From contig MU129114.1 in the NCBI GenBank assembly GCA_014904985.1, forward strand, positions 1 to 63,374: a DNA stretch of 63,374 bases, written 5' to 3'. Origin of the DNA: Hydnum rufescens UP504. Its lineage: Eukaryota > Basidiomycota > Agaricomycetes > Cantharellales > Hydnaceae. A program made the translations under genes and the position numbers. The notes beneath the pieces were generated by a model, which was given only the letters and a program-made list of their open reading frames with translations, searched no databases and was not told where the DNA came from. Below, piece after piece: positions 8,552-21,433 of the stretch (positions are counted from its first letter, which is position 1; every line of letters starts with the position of its first letter).

Positions 8552-11498
8552 CCACCTTCATATCTGATTGACATGTTGGTTGCCCATATTATTGTCCTCT
8601 TTGGGTGGCGCTACTGACCTAATCTAACTCCATAAAGTCAGTTGAAGAATTTTTAACTTAATATATATTTGGTCTGTTAATCGATACCTGGAAGCGATCC
8701 CTTTTCTTTTCTTCTTAACCGTCCTCTTACCTCGATTCCCCCCCCACTGCCATGGCGGCCTCTGCTTCTTTTTATTTGGGGTTTATTTTGTGCGGAGCTC
8801 CGGTCAATCTTAACTCCATCGACCTGCCCTCGACTATAATTCTTTCAAACTAGCTATCAGGATTTTTCTATTTTTTTTATACCTCCTCCCGCTTAGATAG
8901 TAACGTCAAATACGCGAGTCCATTTTAATTTTTGTTATGCCGATGAGGGCTTAATATTTGGTCCCGCAAACAAAAAAGAAAATGACACAACAGACTATAA
9001 TTTAGCGAAAACGATTACCCAAGCATTATATTTTCGCTATCCCTTATCGTACCCCAACAATAAACCATCTCCTATAAAAATCAACATCTTGTACAGTCGC
9101 CGGCCTACTTCATTTGAAAATATTCGACTCGAACCGTAAAACTCCGCGCCCCTGAAAAACAAATAGCTATCACATTTCGAATACATTTGCCAGATGCTGC
9201 TCCCTCTTCCAAATAATATACAGCAGCCGCCTTTCATCTCCCGCCCAGCATTCTACGATAGAAATATATATCTTCCTTGGTGTATTGGTGACTATTATTT
9301 CTTCCTGCCCGGACGTCAAAGTTAATAAAGGAACAAATATTGTAATTCTACAGTTAATACAGAGAAATTTCAATTAAAGGCAAAGGTCCCGGCTAGGCGG
9401 GATTTGGGGAATTTTTTATCAACTCTTGGATTATACTCATAGCCGGATCCTTTCTTTTGTTCCACCATGCGGTGGTTATTTGTTACTAGGGAGGCCCTCT
9501 CAAATCATACCCCAACCAGAGTTCTTTGATATCATTATTCCTAACAAATCACAACTCTACTGCCCTTGTTCAATTACCTCTGTGATGTCGACCTCGTTCC
9601 CGTTCCAATTGCTAGGTGCCATATTGTATCTTTTTATTGTGTGTTTAATTTACCACGCGGTATAACTAAAATCTCTCTTTCATTATTCTTCCATGATCAC
9701 CTCGGAAAGAGCCCACCGAATCAATCAAACACAAAAACATTGTCATGTTTCGCATAGTCATTCATACATACCGCGGATTTTACACGATGTCCTGTCAGAC
9801 CTCTGGGATATCGTCATCTTTTGATACACCCTTTCGCTCTCATTGGAATATCCATATAACTTTGTCCAATTTAAATGGTCACTAATCTCTCTTCCCAGCC
9901 TCCTCGGCCCCCCCGCATATGTCTTTCGTAAAATTCTAGTATATTCCCCGTCTTAAAAAGCCCCACTATTGCACGATTCTTCGCCTTATTGAGGAAGCCG
10001 CCGACTCATTACCGCGTATTCGGGACACATATGCTATCTTCGATCTACTATGGTGCTCATATTGTTATATTTTGCGATGTACAATTTTGCAGTTACATGA
10101 TTATACTCTCGACGAAGCACCCACCGCGTAGATATTTGGAAAAGGAGGAGACACGGCTAAGATATATGGAAAGACAACTAACGGAACTTACACCCCTGAC
10201 ATTTCTCAAGCCTCTCTGAACACGTCCAAAAAACCATAGGCGACAAAAACAGAAAATGGATCTTTCTTCTCACTCCACCGAATTTCCCCCCTTCTATATC
10301 ACAAGTTATCTTTTTCTGGCAACCCTACACATTTTTCTTAACTGATGTTAGTTTGTACCTCACACGGCTGATAAGACGAGAGGAGACCTCTTAATTATTA
10401 ACTTATGACCTCTAATACTTTTTGTGTAACAAACAACGTACAGTTTGTGTAACCATATTAACCGATCGGCTACCTATTCCCCCTCCTCAAACTGTATTCA
10501 CTCATTGTTTTTACTCAATTGTACCGTTGTTTCACTTAAAATTATTTAATAATAAAACACAGCAGCAGATGTAGGTTTTTTATCGGTACAACCAACAGCA
10601 ATCGCTTAGACCACCACCGTACAACAGCATTCATCCTCCATTCGCGAATCGTTACGTCCTTGGTTAAATCACCGTCCCCCCGAAATTGGACCATAAAGCA
10701 CATACAGCACAAGAAAATAAACAACCTTTCAAATCCCTTTTCCACTTATTTTCTTCGAGCAAACTGTTCTCTCCTATCTCTTCCTTTCCATCTTCTAATA
10801 TCCAAGAGGAGAAAGGAGTTGATCTGAGACCCAAATTCGAAATATTACAAGGGGAGAATATATCTATTATAACCCAGCTCATTATTCAACAAAACGGTAG
10901 TATTGGGAGGGGATTAAGATAGTATGTTGAGCCCCGGTTTCAAAAATTTCCGTCTTGTAATTATTCGATGGTTCTTGGTTTCTATTTCGGTTTTGATGAT
11001 GAAGGGTTGTTAGAATCGTCCTGCCGATCAAGTGTGACCGTCCGGCGAGTTCGTTTATAGCTTTGGCCGAGTTGCGCAGGGGTTGATTAGGACCACCTCG
11101 CGAACCGCGCAATAGAAAATTTGGCCTGTGATAACAGTGGATTCAAATTAAGCGAATGCTAATATAGTTACGAAAATCAACCTAGCTGCTATGGAAAATT
11201 TTAGTTGACACGGTCTATCTTGGGTTAATATGAACCCCAGATATTTATCTGTTAGATGTTTGATTAGTAAGAGAACTTCCGGTTTTCCGATCTTTTTTTT
11301 GTCGCCTCTCACTCCCACATTGGCAAACATGGCCCATAGATTAAAACGACAAACAAACTTGCTCGTATAGTGAGGTTTTTGTTATAATGTTTTTTGTTTA
11401 AGGAATTCATATTCCGAATATATGGATTTTTTGAGTGTCTTTCTTGGCGCGGCTTTTCGTCTTGTAGGTTTGCCCCCCTCCTGGTGCGTTCGTTGTAT
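8065..11498. other. Gene-poor AT-rich region
   Basis: No coding region, RNA gene or known transposon was recognised on either strand. The region is AT-rich with many stops in every frame. Short ORFs here show no motif, no paired copy and no splice pattern I could trust. The segment just left of 11499 resembles, with much divergence, the part of the 448-aa ORF that precedes the duplicated block. Confidence 0.5.
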
Positions 11499-12858
11499 TG
11501 TAGGGTTGCCAAAAGAAGAGAGAGGGGTGGCGTGAGAGAATCCATTTGCAGGTTGTGATTGGCGATGGTGCTGACTTAACTGGTCAAGTAGTTCCGCGTT
11601 GTCCTTTATATCTTCCTTTTGCTTCTCTTCATACTCGCGTTGGACCTTCGTCGAGTTTCTGCGCTGCGTTGTACTCACGATCTATAATCGCTTGTTCGAT
11701 AGGACGGCCATGCGCGGTAAGAGTTGGCATTTTTACCAGGTCACGTATACTGATTTTATGAAGGCTGCGGGGTGCGCGAGGAGGCTGGGAAGGAGAATAG
11801 GACCGATGGGAAGGATGATACGAGGAGCGAGTGCTTTTCAAGGTGAGAGATCCCGTGGGAGAGTCTGAGGACTCATGTAATTGCTGCGCAGTAGGGGTTG
11901 CTTGGCGACTGACGATGTCCTTTTGAGTCGATTCAGGTTCTTTCGAGGGTTGAGCAGGAAGAGGAATGAATGGAGGAAGTATAGCGCGTGGGTAGAGATT
12001 AATAGTCTGGGACGCAATGAAAGACAAGGGTCGATGGTTTCGCTGGGTTTCGAGTGGTGCAAGTGGTTGCGCATTGGTAGAAGATTTGTTGATATTGTAA
12101 TTCCTGACAATAGCACACGAAGAAGAGATGGAGTCAGGCCAAAAGGTCTGTTTTATCGTTAGTGCTGTCTTTTGTGGATGTCCTGCATTCCATACCTCGT
12201 CGGTTACATTTTGTTCCTTTTTAACTTGAGATGAGAGGAAGATGTCGCCATCCAGGTTAAGTTCTATGAGCGGTGTGGGTGGGGTAGGAGAGGGAGCAGG
12301 TGTCTGGATGTATTCGAATGTGTAGCTTTGTACAGAGCTCACGGTTGAGTCAAAATGAGTGGAGTCGGACATGTTGAGATAGGATGGTTTTGATGGGATA
12401 CGATAGGATGCGAAAAACGGGCTTGCGTATCATTGGTTAGCTGTTGTGTTGCTTTTATACTCATCGGGCTTACTATACTTGCATTTTGACGTTATTTAGC
12501 CATTCCTTGCCATAGTTTAGATATTTGCTGCGATGATTTAGTCGACAGGTCGATGGAGTTGTTGTGTGTGGACGATAGATACCGAATGGAATGAGAATGA
12601 GAAAAGATGGAAGATGAAGGGTCGCCAGGGTTTGTTACGCCATATTATTAAGTTAAGACTTCGCGATAATTGGTTAGGAGCGCAGAGGATCACATAGTCA
12701 CATAGAGAAAGGAGCCAGAAGAAGAGGGGGATTGATTTTGATGCGGCTGCAGGTTTTTTAAGATGGTTGAAAAGAGTTTTCATAGGTTTCGGCACATTCT
12801 GTGATTCAACATTTCATGGCTCTAGGGGTGTCAATTCGGGATTTTCTTTGCCTCATGT
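11499..12858. repeat. Duplicated segment, copy 2 (~1.36 kb)
   Basis: Second copy of 6628-7986, same orientation, about 4.9 kb away. Many differences are C/T or G/A changes, with several single-base indels. Its right end abuts the truncated 3' end of element A. Confidence 0.85.
11629..12372 (-). pseudogene. Broken second copy of the 448-aa ORF
   Basis: The first 247 codons match the N-terminal part of the 6153-7499 ORF, beginning with the same MSDSTHFDST start. Frame is lost through single-base indels (near 11648, 11694, 11745 and 12012 relative to copy 1), and the C-terminal third is missing. Beyond 11499 the sequence is only distantly similar. It is a truncated, frameshifted relic and cannot yield the full protein. 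Confidence 0.8.
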
Positions 12859-12958
12859 CTCTAGGGTCGTCTTGAATTCATAGTTTTAGTCATAGTCTTG
12901 TGATGCAGCTTGTGGAAAATGTTTCAGGGATTTCCTTTTCAAGAATTGAATTTTCCTT

Positions 12959-15900
12959 TTATGGAGTTTCTTCAGGGGTTTCGTAAGCGGATTCGGAGAT
13001 CTGGGGCTCCTGCAAGGTGTTCCCTAGGAGTTCTTGTAGAAGGTTCCTTCGTTTCCACTCCACAATTTTGTTTTCCCAATAGCCCCATGAATCTGTGGCT
13101 CTTGGCGGCGGCCAAAGATAGGTTCTTAATTGATTTTCTGGTCCAAGCGATACCAGAAAGTGTTGTTTCGTTGTAATTGTTGTTCCCCACATTTCATAGC
13201 TTGGTCCATATTTTTCGTGTATTTCACCATATTATTTTGATTTAATTCATGGTCCATAGCGCTGTGGCTCTCGTTTCCAGTGGTGTCTGTTGTGGCTATT
13301 TGGTCGTGCATATGGTATTTCTTTAAATGATTTCCGGCGAATACTCCATTGATTGGGGTCCCATCTAATTCTGCCAGTTGATAGGATCCGCGGGGGTGGT
13401 GATGCTGAACTCGGTATGGCCCAATCCACCATATTTCCCCTTTTCGTCCATGTTGCATTTGTAATACTGAATTGTATACCAGCACAATTGTACCCGGTTG
13501 ATAGTTTCCGTCAACCAATGTATTTTCATTTCGTCTAGCGTAATCCTGAGTGCTTCGAATTCTTGCTTGAAGGACGGTATTTGAGGCAGCTTGAATATCC
13601 TCATCTCTATGTGCCAATTGGATTCTGCGAATTCCTAGTAGTTCTTCCGTAGTTCGGATAGTTCCCCATTTTAATGTGTACCATGATGCGTCTGTAATGC
13701 TGAATGGAAACACGTGATTTATTCCATAGAGTAGGTAATAGGGGGTGTAGCTGGTCATTCATTTTACCATCACTCGGTCCACCCACATGCATGAATAAAA
13801 ATAGTTTGACCATTTGCTTGGGTTTCCTCTGCATGCAACGAATAGCGAGTTTATCCAGGTCCTGTGCCCACGTTCTATCATTCCATTTGCTTCCGGGTGA
13901 TAAGGGGCAGCTCGGACTATAGGGACATTATATTCATCTGCCATTGTTTGAACTAGTCCGTCGAATTCCATTCCGTTATCCGTTGTGATTTGTAATATGC
14001 AGCCAAACTGGCACATGACGTCCTCGAATAGAAACCGGGTGATGTGCTTACTTGAGGCCTTACATAACATTTTTGCTTCCAGCCATCCGGAGAGATCGTC
14101 CTGAAGATCCACGATATATTTGAATCCACTTGATACTGGCATATGGACCGTGTCCATATTAAATTTATGTAATATGGTATTAATGTAGGTCAGGCTTAAA
14201 GTGATTTTTGGTCGGGTTGTAGACCTTAATTGGCATTCATGGCATGTCCGGCAATACCAGGCCACATAGGATAGCATATTTGGCCAAAAGAATCTATCGG
14301 ATAATTTCTTGAAAGTCGGGTCTCGTCTGCGGTGGCCTGATTCATCATGTGCAGCCTTACATAAGCGAGCTCGATCATCTGGGTTTTTGATCACTTTTAA
14401 TGGCAATTGGCCATTTCTAGGTCTTCTCCACAGGGTTCCTTGATACATACAATAGTGTTTGGTGGCCTGGATGAATGTCTTTGTGTTCTGGACTCCTGGG
14501 GGTATTTTTATGTGTTCCAGGTAGTATTGAATCCTTTCCCAATAGTCTTTTCCATCAGAATCCTTGAGTTTGTGAGGGTGTTCTTTAATTTCTGAATCAG
14601 TTTCTGGGTGTTGGGACTGTGAATGTTGGGAGAGTGATTTGGGATGGTTTTGAGCAGATGAGTGGGCTTGATAGGAGAGAGCCACAAATCCACCACTTCT
14701 TGTTGTATTCTCTTGGGGCTTGATTGAGAGTACTGTGTGATTTTGCCTGAATTCAATGATGTCTTCATAGGATTCCCTGTTGATTCTCGTTGCTGATAGT
14801 CTGGATGCTGAGGAACTATGCATGACCCAGTGTTTATATTCTTCAAGAAATCGTGGCCCAGTGATAAAATGGCCTGGTTCATCTGGTTCCAGTTCATCTT
14901 CTGAATTGGCTGAGTCATTTTCGTGTGCTGGGCACCTGGATAATCCATCAGGACCTTGGTGTTTTGTTGCAGGGACATGAACCAACTCAAAATCGAATAG
15001 CTGGATATAGGAAATCCATCGTGACATAGCCACGTTTGGTAATCCTGGTGTGTTGATAGTTTGTTTTAGGAATTTGGCATCCACTTCCACTCTAAAATGG
15101 ATTCCCCAGAGGTCATTTCTTTGGGCTTTGAGTGCTTTGAATAGTCCTTTTAATTTGATTTGTGGCTGGGAATACTTGGTTTCAGCTTTGTTGTTTGTTA
15201 CTGATCCAAAGACAATGGGGTGACATCCATCTTCCAAGGTTTGATATTCGATCCAGCCTACTGCAATGATGGAGCTGTCCACTGCAAGTGTTACAAGGCC
15301 ATAATCTGAGGTGCATTCATCTTCTTTTAACACTCTGGCTATGTCGATGTTCAAGGATTTTCGAGCAGGAAGGTTTGTGGAGGCTTCTTTTAGCTGATTC
15401 ATGGCTTCTTCAGCTTGATCATTCCATTTGAATTCATTGGGAGTCTTCTTGGTGAGTAATGTGAGTGGTTTGGCTATTTTGGCAAATTGCCAAATCCAAT
15501 TTTGAGCAACTCCAACTGTTCCTAGGAATCCGCGGACTTGTGTCACATTCGTTGGGCGTGGCCAGTTCTTTATTTTTGTGATGATTCCATGGTGGGGTCT
15601 TCTTCCTTCCATTGAACAAACATTCCCCACAATGTGTATGAGAGGTGTCACGAGTACGAGTTTCGATCCAGAGGCTGTACATCCAGCTTCGATGAAGGTG
15701 GCAAATAATTCATCAACAACCTGAGCGAATTCCCATATGTAACGTCGAATCTTTGGGTTTTCAGAGATAGGTTCATCATTATACCGCGTTTTTGGTCCTT
15801 TTCCTGCCACATCATCCACAAAGGCTTCGGCTCTATCTGGGATCATAGGCCTGATCATGTGTGTAACTGTTTTCATGAATTCTTGCATGGAGTTCATGTA

Positions 15901-16746
15901 CCCTTGGGGCAGCGTTGTGAGCTTTACAGGACCCAATGGTGAATCGCTTGTCGTGAGTTCTTGGGATTCTTCTGCCAGTCATCATCCATCATATCCTGCA
16001 TAGAGATCTGCGACAATATAGACCGAGTGCCCCACAAAGCTGTCTGCAAAGTCATTGATGTTTGGTGGCAATCCTGAGTCTTTAACTGAGACTGCGTTTA
16101 GGGGTTGTAAATCATGGATGATTCGAATGCCTCCTTTAGGTTTTGCTACTGCGAACATTTGGGAATGATAGGAGGACCACGATGTTTTGTACTTCCCAGC
16201 TGCCAATTGATCCTTAATCATCTTGATGAGTGTGGCGACAATAGCTTTTGGTGGACGAATTGGAGGCAGTTCCCATGGAATGTGAGGGACTGTTTCCATA
16301 ACATAATCTGGGAAGTATTCTGTCTTGAAGATTCCTCATTCAGATTCGTCAAATGCAAGACCCCTTTCCCTTTGAGCAACCACATAGAGCAGCAAGTCCA
16401 ATTCTTCTTCTGAAAGGAAGTCGTTGGGGATATTGTCGATTATCTTTTTGACTCGTTCTGGGGTAAGCTTCTTGGTGTACTGGAAGTCTTTCAAGCTGGG
16501 GGGATGCGTGGGGAGAATGAGAGGCGTTATCAATGGAAGATCCTTGTAGGGAAGACAAATGACTGGTTTTCGAGTAACTCCTAGGGGTATTGGATTTTTC
16601 TTCTTATCCACAGTCTTGTACTTTGTCTTCTTTGCATTCCTGATGACCTGGCCAATGCGATAGCTGAAGTTCTCCGCTTTTTCGGGATATTTGTTGACGA
16701 GGGTTGGCTTCAATTTGTTGTAAACTGCGCACAAGGTTATCCTCAA
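12959..16746 (-). pseudogene. Element A pol: reverse transcriptase, RNase H, integrase
   Basis: Longest intact part: 13759-15936, 725 codons. It runs from the RT palm (LPQGYMNS, catalytic AFVDDV) through the RT connection (VRGFLGTVGV) and an RNase H-like region to integrase. Integrase shows an HHCC zinc finger (HDESGH ... CRTCHEC), then MDTVHMP, TDNGMEF and ERGHRT, carrying the two Asp and one Glu of the DDE core. The N-terminal RT part lies at 15982-16299 (DLQPLNAV), preceded by 16336-16746. Breaks: TGA at 16336, two consecutive TGA at 15979-15984, and TGA at 13759. After the last, the frame continues with TPYYLLYG and a WENKIVEWKRR segment also found in element B. Catalytic residues are largely intact, so this is a recently disabled copy. 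Confidence 0.85.
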
Positions 16747-18498
16747 GCTGATTTCCTGATGCTGCAGAGGACGATTTCCAAGTTTCGTGAAGATACCGTG
16801 CAGATACGCTTTCCTTGTTTATGACAGCATCCATGAGGTACTTGTTCGTGCTTGGACTGAAATCCTTTGTGCGCGTTTCTGGGAGTCATAAGGCCTCTGA
16901 CAATTCCCTGCCAAACATTGGAACAAATGGTGAGTTTCCTTGTAACGATTGGTCAGATGGGGTTGCCTCTGTGTGATAGTATTCGTAATTTTGTAGTGGG
17001 GGTTTGGGTGCAGTTCGAACCAATGATACTCCATTTGTTTTATATCGATATTGCGGCTGTGCTGGACCTGGTTTGCTTGTATCTGGGGGCCATTCGTCTG
17101 GTGGTATCACTGCTGCTGCAAGAACGAGTTTATCCTGTTCTCTGGATTCATTCATAAGGGCATGGAGAGAGACTGATGATCCTGATGGGTTCCCTTTTTC
17201 ATAGACTTGAATGTCCATTCCATGGATTCCGTTCGTAGCTCCTTCATATTTGATTTGGGCACCAACTCCTACCAGCCAGGGTTGTCCAAGGAGTATATCA
17301 TGGCCTTCGAAGCTTCCCTTTTTGACAAAGAAGTGATGATCGAATCGTATTCCTCCTATTTCGATTGGGACATTTCGACAGCATCCAACTAGGGGTTCAG
17401 GTCCACTGTTGATTCCTTGCAATGACCAGTTTTGTCCATCATAGTCTATTGGGATGTTTAACCTCTGCTGAACTTCCTGGGAGATGAGGTTTAATTCGGA
17501 TCCAGTGTCGATCATGAGTACAACGTCTTTAGTTCCATTTTGTCCTGTGGCCTTGGCTGCAATCTTTCCTGTGTCCATAGCAAATAAGGGGTTTGGTCCA
17601 AGGACTCCTACGAGATTTACTTGTGCTCGATGATGATTTTGCAATTGTTGTGGATATGGCTCTTCATCAAGGTCTTTGGTCATCATAAGATCGTAGTAGT
17701 CCTCCAATTCCACTTCATCATCAGAGTCATAGTCAGAAGCTTCCATTGTGGGAAAACGCAGTTTTAGAGTTGCATGATTGACTGTGAGTGGCTCTCGATG
17801 TTTAGGATTATATTCGTGTTTGAGCTTTAGTCCAGCTGCAAGTATTTTGGCAGGTCCATGGGCTGTTCCAAGGAAGTCCCAAGAGTTATTTCGACTGTTT
17901 GGTTCAGCACCTTCTTTGCTATCTCCTTGTCTTCACAGGCATCCTGAAAGTCCGTGGTAAAATGATATGTTGGAGGATTCTTGGGAATTCGTTTTTCTGG
18001 TCGAGCTATTTCATGTCTATCATTTCTTCTTGGGGATTGGTTTGGGGAGGATGAGGTCTTTGATGAGCAGGTTTCTCTGCAGCAGGTTCATTCAGAACTG
18101 AGGAAGGCAGTATTCCAGGTGGATAACTTGGTCGCGAAGGATTTTCTGGAGCTGGTTGTACTGGTTCTGGGTTCATTGGTAATGAGTCTGGCTGGTTAAC
18201 AGGAGGTTTGTCTTGTGTTGGACCGCGCGGAGGCACATCAACATACATTCGATTTTTAGGACGTTGATTGGTTCTATCTCCCATTGGGTTATGACGATAA
18301 TCAGGTTTGTTCATCTTGGCAGCTGGCACAGATATAAAGGGCCTGCTGCTATTGCATATGAGTGTGTTGTGAAGGGAGAGCGTCCATTTTTGTCAACAAT
18401 ACTGATTGCTCCAGTGGTTCGTTGATGAGAAGATTCCTCTCTGATCGTTTGATGTTGTCCACGATGGCTTGTTTGATTCCTCCCTTTCCTGCTATTCC
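16747..18498 (-). pseudogene. Element A protease and linker
   Basis: The 286-codon frame 16886-17746 contains the aspartic protease active site LMIDTGSELNLIS (DTG intact), followed by the flap region and LLGQPWLVG. Upstream (17950-18500) is a Pro-rich linker (PPRGPTQDKPPVNQP) split among frames by single-base indels. Protease lies between gag and RT as expected for Ty3/gypsy. The motif is intact, but no continuous gag-protease-RT frame remains. Confidence 0.8.
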
Positions 18499-19817
18499 TC
18501 ATGGCAATTGGGTGTCATCCATCTTCACACGCCTTCCTTCAATAGAGTACTTGATGATGCCCTGTCGAACCATAGCCTGAGCATCTGGGCAGTTCTTCAT
18601 TCCAATGTTATGTGCCCCAGTCTTGTCACAGAACCAACAGAGAGTTGCACCAGCAGACATGTTGGGACCTTGGGTACGATTAAGTCTGAGTGGCTGATTG
18701 TTTGGATAGGTAGCTGGACTTCCTTGTATCCGCGTTTCTGGATGGGTGGGCTGCATATAAGGACTAGGAGCTTGCCCATTCTGCTGTGACTGTGCCATGT
18801 AGATTTTCATCTCGTTAAAGGATTGTGTGAGGTCGCTGATTTGTTCTGTCACATTGCGAAGTGATGGGATGACTATAGGCTTTGATTTGTTGGAGACCTT
18901 TTTAATGGTGGAAGGTGATATAGCCACTGGTTCTTCTTCACTTTCACTATCAGAGCTGCTGTCTTCCTCTGCCTTTCTGAGGCTTCTGATTCATCTGAGG
19001 AGTCGCTATATCTGCCATGCGATTTGTAATAACTGATCCTAGGTTTAGACTTCTTGGCCTTTGTTGTGGTTTGTGGTCTATCCTTGTTGAGATGTCTGAA
19101 GTCGTAATAGAGATCCTCTTTGAGTATGGTCTTCATAGTGTCATAGGCTGTTGTGCAGTCCAAGGGTTTTGTGTCATCGAATGCTGGGACATAGTGAAAC
19201 AATGGGAGTACGATCTTCTGGAGATGTCATGGAATCCCTTGCCAGAAAAGGTCATCTCAGTCTCGCTTGGCTAGGACTTTCTTTTCATCAAGACACTGCA
19301 CTTGAGTGATAAATTCGCGATAGTATTCGTCCAGGTCTGCCTTGTTGACAATCATTCTCTTCTGTTGGCAGAAGTCTGCTAGTTGTTCTCGAGTGTATCG
19401 TTGTTGCCTGTCTGTCTGCCCATAAAGTTTCCTGAGATGTGTAGCCAGGGCTTCAAAGGTTGTTGGGTTCTTAACTTCTGGGAGATTTTTGAGAAGTTCA
19501 GCTTCTTTGTTGCTGCAGAATTGTATAATGTTCTTGCACTTCTTGTGGTCATCATAGAGGGCATCATCGCAGCAAGCTTCGTAGTCAAGGAGGAAGTTGT
19601 TGAGATGTTTTCCCTTAAAATGCAGAGCATCTCTACCAGTAGGCCAAGGCATAGCTTGTGGATTTGCTACTCTGGCCATTGTTTCTGGGTCTGTGGATGT
19701 TGTCACATTGTTGGTGTGGAATGTCTTTGGAGAGGTGAAAGGTTTATTGAAGTGAGAGTTATCCCTGTAAGGACCACCAGTTATAGAAGAAGGGTTGGGA
19801 GCTCCGATGACTGTCAA
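18499..19817 (-). pseudogene. Element A gag
   Basis: It starts at the ATG at 19817, just inside the LTR border, so the start codon lies between LTR and primer binding site; a downstream ATG in MARVANPQ is an alternative. The capsid-like portion (HFKGKHLNNFLLDYEACC ... TFEALATHLRKLYG) fits a Ty3 gag. TGA at 19257-19259 interrupts it, after which the same frame continues (DDLFWQGIPWHLQK). A frameshift near 18930 leads to the nucleocapsid knuckle CWFCDKTGAHNIGMKNC at about residue 90 of the 18499-18927 segment. Gag would coat the RNA in cytoplasmic particles; this copy cannot make a whole protein. Confidence 0.8.
19763..19779 (-). other. Primer binding site-like motif of element A
   Basis: Minus-strand TGGTGGTCCTTACAGGG, two bases inside the LTR end. 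The identical 17-mer sits at the same place in element B. It starts with TGG as expected for pairing to a tRNA CCA end, though I cannot name the tRNA. Confidence 0.6.
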
Positions 19818-20473
19818 ATCAAAATCTGGTTCAGCCAGTGTGTAGATGGGAGACTGTATTTCTGTTGTTATTCATTGGGCTGGTTCGCTTCAATGGTTGA
19901 TCACACTCTGCAAGACATGTATGGTGTTCAGTGGAGAATAGGAAGGGATATGGACTAGCTGTAGTCAATGATATATTGTTTGGGATGCTTGTAGGAAGGC
20001 TTATACGTCATGTGGGATGCTTATAGAAAGGCTTATATGTCTGGGATGCTTGTGGAAAGGCTTATATGTTGTTCATGATGTGTTGGTCTGTTTACTGATA
20101 TTTGTGTATTCTTGTTTACATTCTCCTGGTCAAAATGCAGATATCTGTGGGTTATAGACTGGTCAGTGCTTGGTTAGTCTTTGTTAGTATGTTTCTTTCT
20201 TCTTTCTTCAGAACCTGATACGTATTTCGTTATGCTTACTTTTCCTTGGATGTCCAGCAACTCTAACCTTAGGTCCTGCAACTATCCTTGGCTTTAGTGA
20301 TTCGCGTAGAGGGCTACCAGTGGCTTTGTCTCAACAACCTTGAAGATGACTTAGCTCCAGATGGCTTATAGATAGACTGTTCTTTAGAGGCAAGCAGAAA
20401 AGTTGACAGTGGTTGACAGTAATGATTTCCAGAGAGGAGATGATTGTGTTTGGGGTACAGGAAATCTACCAGC

Positions 20474-20603
20474 TTTTATACCTTTCTGAAGGTGGCTGTG
20501 TTTAAGAAATATGACTCCCCCATGGGTGAGTCATATGTGAGTCATAGATGAGAACAAAAGAAAAATAACAAGATGATGTAATAATGTGGTCATAGCTGAG
20601 TCA
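20474..20603 (-). promoter_or_regulatory. LTR A promoter: TATA box and TGAGTCA sites
   Basis: Minus-strand TATAAAA at 20480-20474; TGAGTCA at 20527-20533, 20538-20544 and 20597-20603. Adjacent GTGATGTCA motifs (CRE-like) occur in the tandem duplication at 20600-20699. Same layout as in LTR A'. Confidence 0.55.
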
Positions 20604-20699
20604 TTCATAAAGAGAACAAAAGAAATCATGAGGAGTGATGTCATAGTGATGTCATTCATAAAGAGAACAAAAGGAATCATGAGGGGGGGTGATGTCACC
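20600..20699. repeat. Two-copy 51-bp tandem duplication in LTR A
   Basis: Units start at 20600 and 20651 with GTCATTCATAAAGAGAACAA. LTR A' has a single, partly diverged unit near 2821-2870. Confidence 0.8.
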
Positions 20700-21433
20700 A
20701 ATTTGCTGAGCATGTGGAATGCTTGGAGCATGTGGTCACTGACCATGTGGAGCATTCTGGAGGCAAAATGAAAGGATATCTCCGAGTTTTGGAGATTAAT
20801 TTGAGCATAGTCCAGTGGTTAAGGTGTTTTGTTGTTGGTTGATAATGGGGACAAGTGCATGGGATGGGATTCGATGCAGAAACAGCAGTTTGCATCTGTA
20901 ATAGACGTTCTTGGTATCATTAGATGCGGATTTTTCACAGCTTTCTGGGCGAGGTAGTCCCGAGAAGATCAGGTGTAAACTGACAGAGAAATTCGTTTTT
21001 TACTGATGGGTGTTGATTCTGATAGTAATATCGCTCTGTAGAGTTCGGTTTTGATCTGTTCTTTGCGTGCTCAGTACCGTCGGATGCGGATTTGTTATAT
21101 CTTTCTAGGCGCGGTTGTTCTGAAAGGATTGAATGCGAACTGATGTAGAAATTCGTGTTTTACTGGAAATTCCGGATTTTGGTAGTAAAATTGGCCTGGA
21201 GAGTGCAGTTTTAGTCCGTTTGACTTGTTTTTGGTACCGTTCGAAAGGTGTGAATCGTAGCTTTCTAAGCGTTATATGGGCGTACCTCTCTGATCAAAAC
21301 TGACGGAGTTATAGAACGAATTTGATTTCCGCGCGTAGCCGTAATTAATTTCGTAATTGGTCATGTGATCCTCCAATGGCTGGGAGTGGTGTGATTTCGC
21401 GTTTTCTGATACTGGATGTTTTTATCTTCCACA

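Larger units (their letters stand above)
12859..21433 (-). mobile_element. Ty3/gypsy element A (5' LTR, gag, pol; 3' end missing)
   Basis: On the minus strand the order is LTR (19782-21433), primer binding site, gag, protease, reverse transcriptase, RNase H and integrase, the Ty3/gypsy (Metaviridae) order. The 3' LTR and the long C-terminal extension seen in element B are absent: homology ends near 12.86-12.9 kb where the duplicated 448-aa-ORF segment begins. The element interrupts element C, whose integrase frame stops exactly at the LTR border (21433/21434). Confidence 0.9.
19782..21433 (-). mobile_element. 5' LTR of element A (1,652 bp)
   Basis: Defined by comparison with LTR A' (1983-3620). 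It holds three units of the 28-31 bp repeat (19981-20069), the TATA box, bZIP-type sites, a 51-bp tandem duplication (20600-20699) and three ~170-bp modules towards the right. Confidence 0.9.

Noticed and set aside
8065..11498. Several 60-80-codon ORFs
   Set aside because: They are on both strands, overlap each other, have no motifs, no related copy and no splice context, as expected by chance in AT-rich DNA.
12959..13750. Plus-strand ORFs opposite the pol genes
   Set aside because: Long open frames on the antisense strand of the retroelement genes are shadows of biased codon use; none has a motif or its own copy.
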